DNA from: Nocardia sp. NRRL S-836
GTDB taxonomy: Bacteria; Actinomycetota; Actinomycetes; Mycobacteriales; Pseudonocardiaceae
DNA: 64,000 bases
Assembly: GCF_001279525.1 (NCBI RefSeq)
Contig: NZ_LGDY01000093.1
Coordinates: 62,001-126,000 of the forward strand
Reading direction: 5' to 3'
Notes under the pieces: generated by a model
Database searches by the model: none
Seen by the model: only the letters and a program-made list of their open reading frames with translations
Told to the model about the DNA's origin: nothing
Position numbers and translations under genes: made by a program
Shown: positions 42,880 to 52,141 of the stretch, in pieces
Position numbering within the stretch: position 1 is the first letter of the stretch
Layout of the letters: each line of letters opens with the position of its first letter

Positions 42880-45756
42880 TCAACCGCGTGCGCGCGAGGT
42901 GACACGCCTGCCACCGCCAAGATCCAGTCGCATCGCGCCCGGATTCACCAAGGATCGCCGTTTCAACCAGTCGCGGGTCATCCCTGTCGGCGGTGGCAGG
43001 CGCAGGTAGTGCCGCAGGAGGTCTGCGGTCGTGCGCGCGTCGGCGAGGGCGCGGTGTGCGGGCCCTGCGGTGTCGATACCTGCTGCGGCACAACAATCCT
43101 GCAGCTTCCGGCGCCCGGCGTTGTGGATCAGCCTGTCCACTTCGAGTGTGCAGATCCCGGTGTCGACCGGCAGTGGCCTGCCGGCACGCTGGAACTCGGC
43201 CTCGAGGAACCTCAGCTCGAACGGCAGGTTGTGCGCGACGAGGATCGCGCCGTGCAGCTGCTCCGCGATCAAGTCCACCACGTCCGCGAAGCGCGGTGAA
43301 CCTTCCACGTCGGACTTGGTGACGCCGTGCACCCAGGACGCACCGAGGGACCGCTCGGGGTCGATCAGCGTGCTCCACTCCCCCAGCCGCTCACCGTCCG
43401 GTCCGAGCCGGGCGACGGCGATCTCGACCACCCGGTCTCCTCGGCGCGGCGCGAACCCGGTCGTCTCCAGGTCCACCACGGCGAAGGAGAGGTCGTCGAG
43501 CGTCGAGTACGCGACTGGTGCGGGCACACCTGCGATGGGGTCGATGTCGACCACCGGTAGAACGTTGGCGAGGGTCTGGAGCACGGTACGGGCAGCAGGC
43601 AAGGTGAGTTTGCCGTGGGCGTAGGCACGCTCTCGCAGCGGTCGTCCGAGGTGCGCGTCGTGTTTGCCGACAACGGTGTTCGGCACCTCCGCGGCGAGCT
43701 CGACGGCGGTCGGCCCGTCGCTGGCCAGCAGTTGCCGGACCGCGTGGCCGAGCTCGGCGGGCGTGCACTTGGAGATCGCCACGGCGACGCCGTCCGTGCT
43801 GGTCTCGTAGCCGGCGGTCGTCAGCCACACTGCGAGCGTGTTCAGCACGCGGTCTCCGAGCCACGGGAAGATCAGGGTGTCATCGCCCCAGGCGAGCACG
43901 GGGTTCTCGCCGAGTGCGAGACGCCGGTAGGACTGGCGGCCCTCCGCGAGGAGGCGCTGTGCTGTCGCGTCCAGGTAGGGCGGTTCGTCGTCCGACTCGT
44001 ACCACCACCGCATCCGGCGGCGGATCTCGTCGCAGATCTCCGCGGAACCGCCGGAGAACCTCGGTGCCTTGCCGCCGCGAGCGGGTGCCAGGTCGATGAG
44101 CTTGGCGTTCGAGTCGACCGAGACGACCTGCCAGCGGCGGCCGGCGAAGATGAGCAGCTGGCCCTCGATGATCGGGTGGACCACAGGAATGGTGCCGAGG
44201 CTGCGGTTTCCGCTGACGAGGCGGTACTCCTCGCCGCTGGTGAACGCCGCGTAGAAGCTGTAGTGGTTGACGATCGCCTCTCCTGCGGCCCCGAGCAGCA
44301 GGAGGCCGTCGTCCTCCTGCTGGATCAGCTCCGCCCGGCCGAGGTCGCGCAGCAGTTCGACGAACGTTTCCTGGTCGACGTGGGCGAACGGACCGCCTGC
44401 GCACAAGGCCTTCCACAGCTGTGCCGGCGCGGCGCCCTGGTGTTGCGCGATCACCGACAGGACCTGCTGGACCAGCGTGGAGAGGTGCCACGCCGACGTG
44501 TCGGGCGGTTCGTACCAGCGTTCGCCGAGCAGGTCGATCATGGCGACGGTCTGGAAGAGCTCAGCGCGGAGCTGGTCGGCGGGCGGAGTGGTCGACGAGA
44601 TCTCCCGTTCGGTGATGTAGACCCGCAGCACCGACGGTTCGCCCCGGCGGCCGGACCTGCCGAGGCGTTGCCTCAGAGCCGAGACGGCCGGAGGTGCGCC
44701 GATCTGCGCCACCGAGGTCACAGAGCCGATGTCGATGCCCATCTCCAGCGTGGAGGTGCAGATGGCGGTCGTGGGCCGGGCGCTGCGGAGCTGTTCCTCC
44801 ACGTGCTCACGGACGTTCTTCGCGAGATTCCCGTGGTGCGGGAGGAACTCGTTGGGCACACCCCGGTTTTCGCTCAGCGCGCGTAGGTGGTCGGCGTAGT
44901 ACTCGACGGCGCCGCGCCGGTTCGCGAAGACCAGGTGGTTGCGTCCCCGCAAGGTCGTGAAGAGGTGCTCGGCAATCGCCATGCTGCTCGCGGGCTCGTC
45001 GGTCGGCTCGTCATCCGGCACCTCATCGGCGTATCCACGCACGATCAGCTTCGACTCACCCGCGCTGTCCGTGGACTCGAGCACCCGGACAGCGTTGCTG
45101 TCCCCAGGGCGGAGGAAGTCCGCGGCGGTGGCCATGTCGCTCAACGTCGCGGACAGCCCGACGCGAGGCACCGGTCGCCGCACCGTGAGCTCAAGTCTGT
45201 GCAGCAGCGACTGGAGTTGCGCACCCCGTTCGGTTCCGATGAACGAGTGCATCTCGTCGACCACGACCCAGCCGAGCGAAGCGAAGATCCGCGCGACGTC
45301 GCCACCGCGCAGGACGAACATCGCTTCCAGCGACTCCGGGGTGATCAGCAAGATGCCCTCGGGCTTCGAGAGCAGCTTGGCCTTCGCCGACCCGGCAACG
45401 TCGCCGTGCCAGCGATGCACCGGCACCTCGAGACGTCCGCACAGCTCGTCCAACCGCCGGTGCTGGTCGTTGATCAGCGCCTTGAGCGGTGAGACGTAGA
45501 GCGCGCGGATGCCCGCACCGGGCTCTTCGAGCAGCGCCGAGCAGATCGGCAGGAACGCGGCCTCGGTCTTTCCGGATGCCGTGGCCGCGGCGATGATCAC
45601 ATCGCGGTCACCGGGCAGGATCTCCGGGATCGCGCGCTCCTGGATGTCCCGCAGTTCCGGCCAACCCTGCTGCCACACCCAGCGCTGCACCGCGTGGTGC
45701 AGCGCTGGGAAGCTGGACGACCGGACAGGTTCAGAGCTTGAAGGAAACGAGGTCAT
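42880..45756 (-). CDS. Lhr-like DEAD/DEAH helicase fused to a DnaQ-like 3'-5' exonuclease (BrxHI-like)
   Basis: A 958-residue protein. Helicase motifs: 'LRDIQERAIPEIL' (Q motif region), Walker A in 'IIAAATASGKTEAAF' (58-64), 'VVVDEMHSF' (DEMH), 'VGLSATLSD' (SAT), and 'LGRSGRRGE' (motif VI). After about residue 780 a DEDDh exonuclease domain follows: 'FAVVDLETTGFAPR' (Exo I), 'VAHNLPFELRFLEAEF' (Exo II with Glu where Asp is usual) and 'HRALADARTT' (Exo III). It overlaps the ATPase gene by 26 bp. It is the last gene of a three-gene operon and likely unwinds and degrades foreign DNA. Confidence 0.85.
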   Translation of the reverse strand: MTSFPSSSEPVRSSSFPALHHAVQRWVWQQGWPELRDIQERAIPEILPGDRDVIIAAATASGKTEAAFLPICSALLEEPGAGIRALYVSPLKALINDQHRRLDELCGRLEVPVHRWHGDVAGSAKAKLLSKPEGILLITPESLEAMFVLRGGDVARIFASLGWVVVDEMHSFIGTERGAQLQSLLHRLELTVRRPVPRVGLSATLSDMATAADFLRPGDSNAVRVLESTDSAGESKLIVRGYADEVPDDEPTDEPASSMAIAEHLFTTLRGRNHLVFANRRGAVEYYADHLRALSENRGVPNEFLPHHGNLAKNVREHVEEQLRSARPTTAICTSTLEMGIDIGSVTSVAQIGAPPAVSALRQRLGRSGRRGEPSVLRVYITEREISSTTPPADQLRAELFQTVAMIDLLGERWYEPPDTSAWHLSTLVQQVLSVIAQHQGAAPAQLWKALCAGGPFAHVDQETFVELLRDLGRAELIQQEDDGLLLLGAAGEAIVNHYSFYAAFTSGEEYRLVSGNRSLGTIPVVHPIIEGQLLIFAGRRWQVVSVDSNAKLIDLAPARGGKAPRFSGGSAEICDEIRRRMRWWYESDDEPPYLDATAQRLLAEGRQSYRRLALGENPVLAWGDDTLIFPWLGDRVLNTLAVWLTTAGYETSTDGVAVAISKCTPAELGHAVRQLLASDGPTAVELAAEVPNTVVGKHDAHLGRPLRERAYAHGKLTLPAARTVLQTLANVLPVVDIDPIAGVPAPVAYSTLDDLSFAVVDLETTGFAPRRGDRVVEIAVARLGPDGERLGEWSTLIDPERSLGASWVHGVTKSDVEGSPRFADVVDLIAEQLHGAILVAHNLPFELRFLEAEFQRAGRPLPVDTGICTLEVDRLIHNAGRRKLQDCCAAAGIDTAGPAHRALADARTTADLLRHYLRLPPPTGMTRDWLKRRSLVNPGAMRLDLGGGRRVTSRARG

Positions 45757-47044
45757 CGTCGCCTGCGACGTCCGTGAGCGGTTCCAGATCCGGGTTGACG
45801 TCAGCTTCCAGCCGCACGCCACCGAGCAGGGGCCGCCAGTCGGTGCCGGGGTTGTTCTCCAACACTGACAACAGGTTCAGGAACTCCTTGATGGTGGTCC
45901 GCGGCGTGCGGAAGTAGGCGTCGCCGATCCGTTGCGAGCAGTGCTGCATGAACGCGTGCAGCGCCTCGTCGGGCAGCAGGTAGTCCACGGGCTCGCCGCT
46001 GGCGAAGACGTGTCGGAGCTTGGTGAGCAGGACGTAGAAGTCCTCTTGGGTCAGGCTCGACAGACGCAACACCGGCCCCGAGTAGTCGCTCAGTCCGTTT
46101 GCTGCGAAGGAGTTCTCGGCGAGCCGGGACTGCAACGCCTCGTAGGAGTAGAGCCCTCTACGGGTGTCCATCAGGAACTCGGGGGTACCGCCGAACAGGA
46201 AACCCAGGTGCGCGGCGGTGCCCTGCAGGCTGTCGTTCACGATGCGCAGGACCTGCTCGTAGTTCGCCGATCGTGCCTGCGACGACGTCAGCTTGTAGAG
46301 GTTGACCATCTCGTCGAGGCAGACCAGCAGCCCGCTGTAGCCGGCCATCCGCACGAAGCGGGACAGCAGTTTCAGCTGGTCGTAGAAGCTGGAGTCGTCG
46401 ACGATCGTGCGAACCCCCAGTGCCGCACGCGCATCGGTCTTCGTCGCGAACTCGCCGCGCAGCCACCGTACCGCGTCGGACTTGAGCTGCTCGTTGCCGG
46501 TGTCATGACCACGCCAGTAAGCCGCGATCACCTCGGCGAAGTCATAACCGCCGACCAGCTCCGACAGGTCGGCCATCCTCTGCCGGATCACGGCTTCCGG
46601 ATTGCTGCCCTGCTCCCGCGCCGTGGCCAGCGCCTGGGAGACGAACCGCTCGACAACCGCGCCCAGCGCACCGCCGTCCGGCTTGGCCTGGGTCGCGGTG
46701 TTGCGCGCGAGTTCGGCGTAGAGACTGCGGGCCTGACCTCCTGTGGCGTGCAACCTCCGGTCGGGGGCGAGGTCGGCGTGCATCGTGACGAGCTTCTGCT
46801 TCAGTGCGATCGACCTCACCAGGTGCAGGAAGAACGTCTTCCCGGAACCGTATTCGCCGATCACGAACCGCGCGGTCGACCCACCGTCGGCGATCCGGTC
46901 GATGTCGCGAACCAGCGAGTTGACCTCGTGGTGGCGTCCGACCTGGACGTGCTGCTGCCCGGCCCGCGGCACCACGCCGGCACGCAGGGACTGCACGATC
47001 GCGTCGCGGTCGCGGGGGCGGATTCGGGTGGCTGCGGTCGTCAT
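45731..47044 (-). CDS. BrxD-like P-loop ATPase (DUF2791)
   Basis: A 437-residue ATPase: 'ARFVIGEYGSGKTFFLHLVR' (Walker A 63-70), 'ALKQKLVTMHADLAPDRRLH', Walker B 'GLLVCLDEMVNLYK', and 'LGFLFGGTPEFLMD'. It belongs to the DUF2791/BrxD group of AAA ATPases found with Lhr-like helicases in some BREX loci and in TerB-associated cassettes. No PglX, PglZ, BrxC or BrxA gene is present, so this is not a BREX system. The ATG overlaps the stop of the TerB-type gene. Confidence 0.85.
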   Translation of the reverse strand: MTTAATRIRPRDRDAIVQSLRAGVVPRAGQQHVQVGRHHEVNSLVRDIDRIADGGSTARFVIGEYGSGKTFFLHLVRSIALKQKLVTMHADLAPDRRLHATGGQARSLYAELARNTATQAKPDGGALGAVVERFVSQALATAREQGSNPEAVIRQRMADLSELVGGYDFAEVIAAYWRGHDTGNEQLKSDAVRWLRGEFATKTDARAALGVRTIVDDSSFYDQLKLLSRFVRMAGYSGLLVCLDEMVNLYKLTSSQARSANYEQVLRIVNDSLQGTAAHLGFLFGGTPEFLMDTRRGLYSYEALQSRLAENSFAANGLSDYSGPVLRLSSLTQEDFYVLLTKLRHVFASGEPVDYLLPDEALHAFMQHCSQRIGDAYFRTPRTTIKEFLNLLSVLENNPGTDWRPLLGGVRLEADVNPDLEPLTDVAGDDDLVSFKL

Positions 47045-49245
47045 GCGAGCAGTGCTCCTCGCGCATAGTCGTTGATGCGGAACTCGTCGTGGTCGTCCTC
47101 GACGAGAGGTTCGTCTACCGCGTCGAGCGCCGCCTCGTTCACCGAGTCCAACGCTCCCTCCAGCATCAGACCCAGCTCATCGCACAGCGCTTCCAGATCA
47201 CTCCTGGTCCACCGCGGGCTGTCAGCCACCCGGCGGGCGAACGTGGAGTGCGCGGCATCGAGTCCGCGGACCGAGGGCACGTCGATCGCGACTGCGGCAG
47301 GTGGTGGAGCGGGATCGTCGGCTTCGTCGACGAAGATGTCGGCCAGCAGGGCCGAGACCGCGGCAGTCTCGGCCAGCCTGGCCTCGACGAGTTCGCGGTC
47401 GAGCACGAGCTGACCGGTAGCGGCCGGCTGCGGCTGCGGGATCAGGTATCCCGTGGGTTTCGGGCCGGGTGTACCGATGGTGACCGGCTCCGTCGCAGGA
47501 GCGGGTTTGGCCGCCGCGGAGACGTGCAACCTGCCGTACACGGACTCCGGGTCCAGCTCAAGCAGCGTGTAGATCTTGCGCAGCGTCTTGACCTCACCCG
47601 GAGAGATGTGACCGTCGATGGCTGCCACCATGGTGAGGAAGTCAGCGACGTGACCTCGTTGTGCCGCGGTCAGCACCGAGAGCCGCTTCTTCAACCCCGT
47701 CAGCTTGGTCTCCGAAGCCAACAGCAACGTCAGATGCGCGCTGAGGCGCTGACGTTCACCGGCCGACAGGTGCAGACCCGTCTCGAGGTGGCCGGTCAGG
47801 TGTGCCCGCTCGGCTTCCGACACCTCGTCGTCCGCCGCGCTCACGACAGCGGCGAGGTGCAACAACGTGGTGGCCGCGGCGTACTCGTGACTGGCGACCG
47901 CCGGTTGCTCCTGGCCGAGGCGGAACAACACAGCAGGGCCGGACGACAACACCGGCCCGCCCATGCGGACGTCAGGCTCCACACCGACGCCGAGCCGTTC
48001 CAGCAACTGCGCCAGCCCGACCGCGTCCACCTTCCCGAACTTGCCGGGAGTACGCGCCGGCCACAGTGCGACCAGGTCAGCCGCAGGCACCACCACAGGC
48101 GCCTCTGCGTCACCGAGCGTCCGATCGATCAACTCACGCACGGGCCGCAACGCTTCACCGCTGGTGCTCAGCAACTCCGCGGGGAGCAATGCCGCCGCCG
48201 CCAACGAGTTCGCGACATCCGGCTGCTTGCCGATGAGCCTGCTGTACGCATCGAGCGCCGCGGTGCACTCATCGACCAGGTCCGCGAGCTCACGGGTGGC
48301 CGCGGGTTCCGCGACGACGTCAGGAACGTCGAGGCCGACCTGCGTGGTGCCGAGACCACCACTCGCCGGGCGGTAGGACAACGACACGAGCTGCTTCGAC
48401 GGCCGGATGCGCAAACCCACCCCATGCCTTCGCCGATAGCGCTCCTGGAACAACTTCCGGAACTCTTCGGGACACCGGGCCGCGGGCGTGCGGGGATAGA
48501 TCTCCGGGTGCAGCAACGCCCAGCTGAGGGCCCATTCCGCCGGTACCGGCTGCCCGTCGCGGGCGAGCATGCCGAGCCCGAGTTGGAGCGCTACAGGCGT
48601 TGGATACCGCACCGCGGTCGCCGGATCCGGCGGGGTAACGGAAGAGCTCTCCCCCTCGGCTGTGAGCATCAGTTCAAGGCATTGCTGGAACTTCGTGGCA
48701 TAGCCGTTGAACGACCTGTTCCCACCGTAGAGCCGTTGAAGCCTCAACACTTCGGCGTAGATGCGCCGCAGATCGGCTCGTGCCGACGAATCGCTCGAAG
48801 CATCGATGAGCACGCGTCGCTCAAGCCCGTAGAAGAACAGGAAGACGTACCCGATGTAGGCGTCCGGCGCCTTGCGCCCGCCCGCGAGCCATGACAGGTA
48901 CCCACCACGGTTGGCTGGGGAGATCGCGTGGTAGGCAGGCCAGTACGACATCCCGTGGCCGACACGGTCGGGATTCGCGTAGTTGACCTTCAGCGCGGGA
49001 TCGATGCTCTCCGGCATCTCGTCGGTGCCCCACACGTGCCGGGGCACTGGTCCGACGTAGATCATCCCGCCCGGAACGGCGTACCGCCCGATCTGGATGG
49101 TCACGCCAGGTGGAACCCAGGTCGGCACCTGCGGCTTTGGTGTCGGAGGTGCTGTCGGCCTCGCGTCGAATCGCTGGACCGGTGCCACTGCAACGGCATG
49201 AGCAGGCGCGGCAGCCCTGCGACGGAAGCGATCCCAGAAGCCCAC
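47041..49245 (-). CDS. TerB-N / TerB-C domain protein
   Basis: A 734-residue soluble protein. The N-terminal part has 'IGRYAVPGGMIYVGPVPRHV' and 'YWPAYHAISPANRGGYLSWL', typical of TerB_N. The C-terminal part has a TerB-like helical domain ('LLHLAAVVSAADDEVSEAER', 'FLTMVAAIDGHISPGEVKTL') with acidic metal-binding residues. TerB-type domains are linked to metal or membrane-stress sensing and to DNA-processing cassettes. The GTG has GAGGAG 9 bp upstream and starts VGFWDRFRRR. It is the first gene of the TerB - ATPase - helicase operon and probably its sensor. Confidence 0.8.
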   Translation of the reverse strand: MGFWDRFRRRAAAPAHAVAVAPVQRFDARPTAPPTPKPQVPTWVPPGVTIQIGRYAVPGGMIYVGPVPRHVWGTDEMPESIDPALKVNYANPDRVGHGMSYWPAYHAISPANRGGYLSWLAGGRKAPDAYIGYVFLFFYGLERRVLIDASSDSSARADLRRIYAEVLRLQRLYGGNRSFNGYATKFQQCLELMLTAEGESSSVTPPDPATAVRYPTPVALQLGLGMLARDGQPVPAEWALSWALLHPEIYPRTPAARCPEEFRKLFQERYRRRHGVGLRIRPSKQLVSLSYRPASGGLGTTQVGLDVPDVVAEPAATRELADLVDECTAALDAYSRLIGKQPDVANSLAAAALLPAELLSTSGEALRPVRELIDRTLGDAEAPVVVPAADLVALWPARTPGKFGKVDAVGLAQLLERLGVGVEPDVRMGGPVLSSGPAVLFRLGQEQPAVASHEYAAATTLLHLAAVVSAADDEVSEAERAHLTGHLETGLHLSAGERQRLSAHLTLLLASETKLTGLKKRLSVLTAAQRGHVADFLTMVAAIDGHISPGEVKTLRKIYTLLELDPESVYGRLHVSAAAKPAPATEPVTIGTPGPKPTGYLIPQPQPAATGQLVLDRELVEARLAETAAVSALLADIFVDEADDPAPPPAAVAIDVPSVRGLDAAHSTFARRVADSPRWTRSDLEALCDELGLMLEGALDSVNEAALDAVDEPLVEDDHDEFRINDYARGALLA

Positions 49246-49638
49246 CAGCCCACACTCCTCTTGGCCCAACCCAAGCACAGACGGTCACTACGTCGCTCCC
49301 GGATAACGCAGCGTTACGACTCCAAACGGGTGACAGGGCCTCGCAAATGTGAGCGCGCCCCCGAAATCACCGTTCATGATCGCAACCAGGACATCGACCA
49401 TCCACATAGGACAGAGCGAGCCGGAATTCCATGTGAGAGCGAAAGAATGCACTCCTACAGCTCACCCAAACAGGTCAAGTAAGAGCGCACCGGATCGACC
49501 AGACGGACGCGGCGTGTCGAGTTTCGCTCCGATCGAGGGACCCCCTATGGTGCGAGCCACCACTCGGGCAGCGAGGCGGCGCGGCGCAGGTGGGTCGGGG
49601 ATCAACGTGATCGACTACTCGACCTGGACGGTCATTCA
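49246..49638. promoter_or_regulatory. Divergent intergenic region of the TerB operon and OLD nuclease gene
   Basis: About 390 bp. It should contain promoters for both sides. TAACGCAGCGTTA (49305-49317) is a near-perfect palindrome about 60 bp upstream of the TerB start and is a candidate operator. No gene with a ribosome-binding site was seen. Confidence 0.4.
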
Positions 49639-51462
49639 GTGCACCTTGAGAACTACTCCGTACGAGGTTTCCGCTCGCTCGCCGAGGTGGCGGAAATCCC
49701 GATCAGCAAGCCCACGATCCTGGCCGGGCCGAACGACGGCGGTAAGACCGCCGCCCTTGCGGCACTGGGGTTCCTGCTCGGCGAGCACAAACCCATCGAA
49801 GACGATCGGACGTTCCTTCCCGAGGAAGCCGGCGAACGTTCGCCGTACGTCGAGGTCGAAGGCACCTTCGCCCTCGACGCATGGGAGCAGAACGCCTTCG
49901 CCCTGCCCGGATCCGTGCGCGTCCGGCGTGTCATGGACGCGTCCCATGACACGAGGTACGAGATCTGGGCCGCGATGCCCGACGACGAGAACCTCCGTCA
50001 CCTCGACAGCAAGAAGGTGCCGGAACTGAGGCAGCTCGCCACGTCGTGCGGCATCGGCCTGGCGAAGGCCAACAGACCTGAACTGCTCGCTGCGCTGCGC
50101 GAGTACGCCGCCGCGCACTCCAGCAGCCACGGGTGGACCGAGCTGCCGGCCGGCCTGCGCGACCGGTTGCCGCGCGTCGCGGCGTTCGAGGGCAGCTCAT
50201 CACACCCGGAAGCGGCCATTCGCGCGGTGCTCAACGTGCGGTTCAAGTCCTATCTGGACGAAGAAGTAGTCCGTGCGCAGCTGGCGAAGCTGGAGACGGA
50301 GGCACAGGGCTGGCTGGAGATCCAGGCGAAGCCGCTGGCAGACCACATCGCCGAGCGCTGCCCGGACATCGCGGCGGTCAGCGTCGAACCCACCGTGAGA
50401 CTGACCCCTGCCCTGGGACCGACCTCACTGCGGCTGGAGCGGTCGACCGGAGAAGCGGTCCGCCTGGACAGGTCCGGACAGGGCAGCTCGCGGCGGATCT
50501 CGATGGCCATCTGGGAAGCGACCAGCGACCTGCTGCAGGAGCCGCTGGCGCCCGAGGAAGGCGTTGACGATCTCGCCACGCCGGTACAGGTGATCGTCGT
50601 GTACGACGAGCCGGACACGCACCTGGACTACCACTTCCAGCGCGAGGTGATGCGCCTGATCCGCGATCAGGCGGCTCTGGCGCACGTCAGCGTGGTGGTG
50701 GCCACCCACTCGATGAACCTGATCGACGGCGTCGACATCCGCGATGTCGTCCTGCTGAGACTGGATGAGCGCCGCCGGACCGTCATGGAGCGGCTCGGCA
50801 GCGGCACACACGCCGCTTTCGACCGCCACCTGGGAGCCGTCGCTGCGGCGGTCGGTCTGCGCAACTCGGTGCTGCTGCACGAACGGTGCTTCTTCGCCGT
50901 CGAAGGAGACACGGAGCAGCAGGCGATGCCCATCCTCTTCGCCCTGTCCGAAGGGCTGTCGCTCCAGGCCGCCGGCATCGCGCTCTGGGGATGCGGCGGC
51001 AATGACGGCGCGCTTCAGCTCGCGAGCTACCTCGTCGCCCACGACCGCTCGGTGATCCTGATGATCGATGCGGACAGCGAGAAGCGGAGCAGGATCTTCC
51101 GGGAGGCGAACCTCTCGAAGAAGTTCGGCGGCCGCAAGGACGAGGTACTCGTGGAGCTGGGCAAGCTCAGCGGTGCGGACGAGCTCGAAGAGCTCTTTGA
51201 CGACGACACCTGGGCAGGCACGGCGAACGAGGTGTGGCCACGCCAGTCGGGCGAGTGGACGCCCGGCGACTTCACCGCGCTGCGCGGCCAGGGCAAGTTC
51301 AGCAAGCGCGTCGAGGACATGCTCCAGAAGCATGGCGAAGCCTCACCCGAGGGCAAGGGCTCGATGGTGACGGCGATCGCCATGCGCCTGGAACGGCCGG
51401 ACCAGGTTCCAGGCGAACTCCGTGACGTCTTCCGCAGGCTCAGGAGGCTAGCCGGTCAGTAG
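49639..51462 (+). CDS. OLD-family ATP-dependent endonuclease (AAA plus TOPRIM)
   Basis: A 607-residue protein. The N-terminal ABC-type ATPase starts 'VRGFRSLAEVAEIPISKPTI' with Walker A GPNDGGKT (30-37), Walker B 'VIVVYDEPDTHLDY' and 'VVVATHSMNLIDGV'. The C-terminal TOPRIM nuclease shows 'CFFAVEGDTEQQAMPILFAL' (catalytic Glu) and 'VILMIDADSEKR' (DxD). OLD nucleases act in anti-phage systems (P2 Old, GajA of Gabija). No UvrD-like helicase neighbour (GajB) is present, so it is a class 1 stand-alone OLD protein. GTG start. Confidence 0.85.
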   Translation: MHLENYSVRGFRSLAEVAEIPISKPTILAGPNDGGKTAALAALGFLLGEHKPIEDDRTFLPEEAGERSPYVEVEGTFALDAWEQNAFALPGSVRVRRVMDASHDTRYEIWAAMPDDENLRHLDSKKVPELRQLATSCGIGLAKANRPELLAALREYAAAHSSSHGWTELPAGLRDRLPRVAAFEGSSSHPEAAIRAVLNVRFKSYLDEEVVRAQLAKLETEAQGWLEIQAKPLADHIAERCPDIAAVSVEPTVRLTPALGPTSLRLERSTGEAVRLDRSGQGSSRRISMAIWEATSDLLQEPLAPEEGVDDLATPVQVIVVYDEPDTHLDYHFQREVMRLIRDQAALAHVSVVVATHSMNLIDGVDIRDVVLLRLDERRRTVMERLGSGTHAAFDRHLGAVAAAVGLRNSVLLHERCFFAVEGDTEQQAMPILFALSEGLSLQAAGIALWGCGGNDGALQLASYLVAHDRSVILMIDADSEKRSRIFREANLSKKFGGRKDEVLVELGKLSGADELEELFDDDTWAGTANEVWPRQSGEWTPGDFTALRGQGKFSKRVEDMLQKHGEASPEGKGSMVTAIAMRLERPDQVPGELRDVFRRLRRLAGQ

Positions 51463-51655
51463 CTCCGGAACCCGGCGCCTGGCGCCGTGCCCGGCGGGCG
51501 AGCATGCGGTGCTTGCGCTGCTCCCCCGTCGGCTCGGCCCAGCCGTGCCACCTCACCTCTGGAGCCCAGCGCTGGTGGTGACGCTGCTTGTCGACACCGC
51601 ACCACCGGCAGCCGTTGGGGTTCGGCAGTCGCTCGTCAGATCTCTGCTCGGTCAT
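51440..51655 (-). CDS. Small basic protein of mobile elements
   Basis: A 71-residue protein: 'NPNGCRWCGVDKQRHHQRWA' has CxxC and HH residues that could bind zinc, followed by 'EQRKHRMLARRARRQ'. Similar short CxxC proteins are common in actinobacterial phages and integrative elements. The ATG has GGAGGGG upstream. It converges on, and overlaps, the end of the OLD gene. Its function is unknown; nucleic-acid binding is a guess. Confidence 0.6.
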   Translation of the reverse strand: MTEQRSDERLPNPNGCRWCGVDKQRHHQRWAPEVRWHGWAEPTGEQRKHRMLARRARRQAPGSGATDRLAS

Positions 51656-51729
51656 GTCGTCCCCTCCGTTCGACCTCAGGTGTACCCCGGCACACCGACA
51701 TTTTTCGGCTTCGACCATCTGGAGGAACC

Positions 51730-51942
51730 GTGCACCACCAGACCGTCGCTTCGTCCAACATTCGCTCCATCGGCTACGAGGACGCCTCAGGCACGCTGGA
51801 GGTCTTGTTCAACAACGGCCGCCGCTATCGGTACACGAGTGTTCCGGTCGAGGTTCACCGCGCGTTCCTCACGGCTCAGAGCCACGGGAGGTACTTCAAC
51901 GCCCACATCCGGGACAAGTACCCGACTAGGAAGATCGTCTGA
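51730..51942 (+). CDS. KTSC domain protein
   Basis: A 70-residue protein that is a single KTSC domain: 'SSNIRSIGYEDASGTLEVLF' then 'NNGRRYRYTSVPVEVHRAFL' and 'SHGRYFNAHIRDKYP'. KTSC proteins are widespread, small and often found in phages or islands; the function is not known, though they occur beside RNA- or DNA-processing genes. GTG start with GGAGG 4 bp upstream. Confidence 0.85.
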   Translation: MHHQTVASSNIRSIGYEDASGTLEVLFNNGRRYRYTSVPVEVHRAFLTAQSHGRYFNAHIRDKYPTRKIV

Positions 51943-52141
51943 GTTTGGCGTTGGCGGGGCGTGATACGGTCGTCGAACCTCCTGTGGAGGTGCGGCCTTC
52001 ACGAAGGGCTGCCACGGCGTCCAGCGGACGGTCTCGGCACCACCGCGTACGACGTCAGAAGGTGTGGGGCACCTGCTTCGTGGTGTTTCAAGCATGACTG
52101 TGTGAGAGCAACGTGACCCATGGCGGGCCGAGCCGCCGGAG
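51943..52141. other. Intergenic region with small hairpin
   Basis: About 200 bp. ACCTCCTGTGGAGGT (51978-51992) can form a short hairpin, and a second GC-rich inverted segment follows. A small RNA or leader is possible but not supported by a promoter I can identify. Confidence 0.3.

Noticed and set aside
42880..47044. BREX system
   Set aside because: The helicase and ATPase resemble BrxHI and BrxD, but PglX, PglZ, BrxC, BrxA and BrxB are all absent.
49639..51462. Gabija system
   Set aside because: Only an OLD/GajA-like protein is present; there is no UvrD-like GajB next to it.
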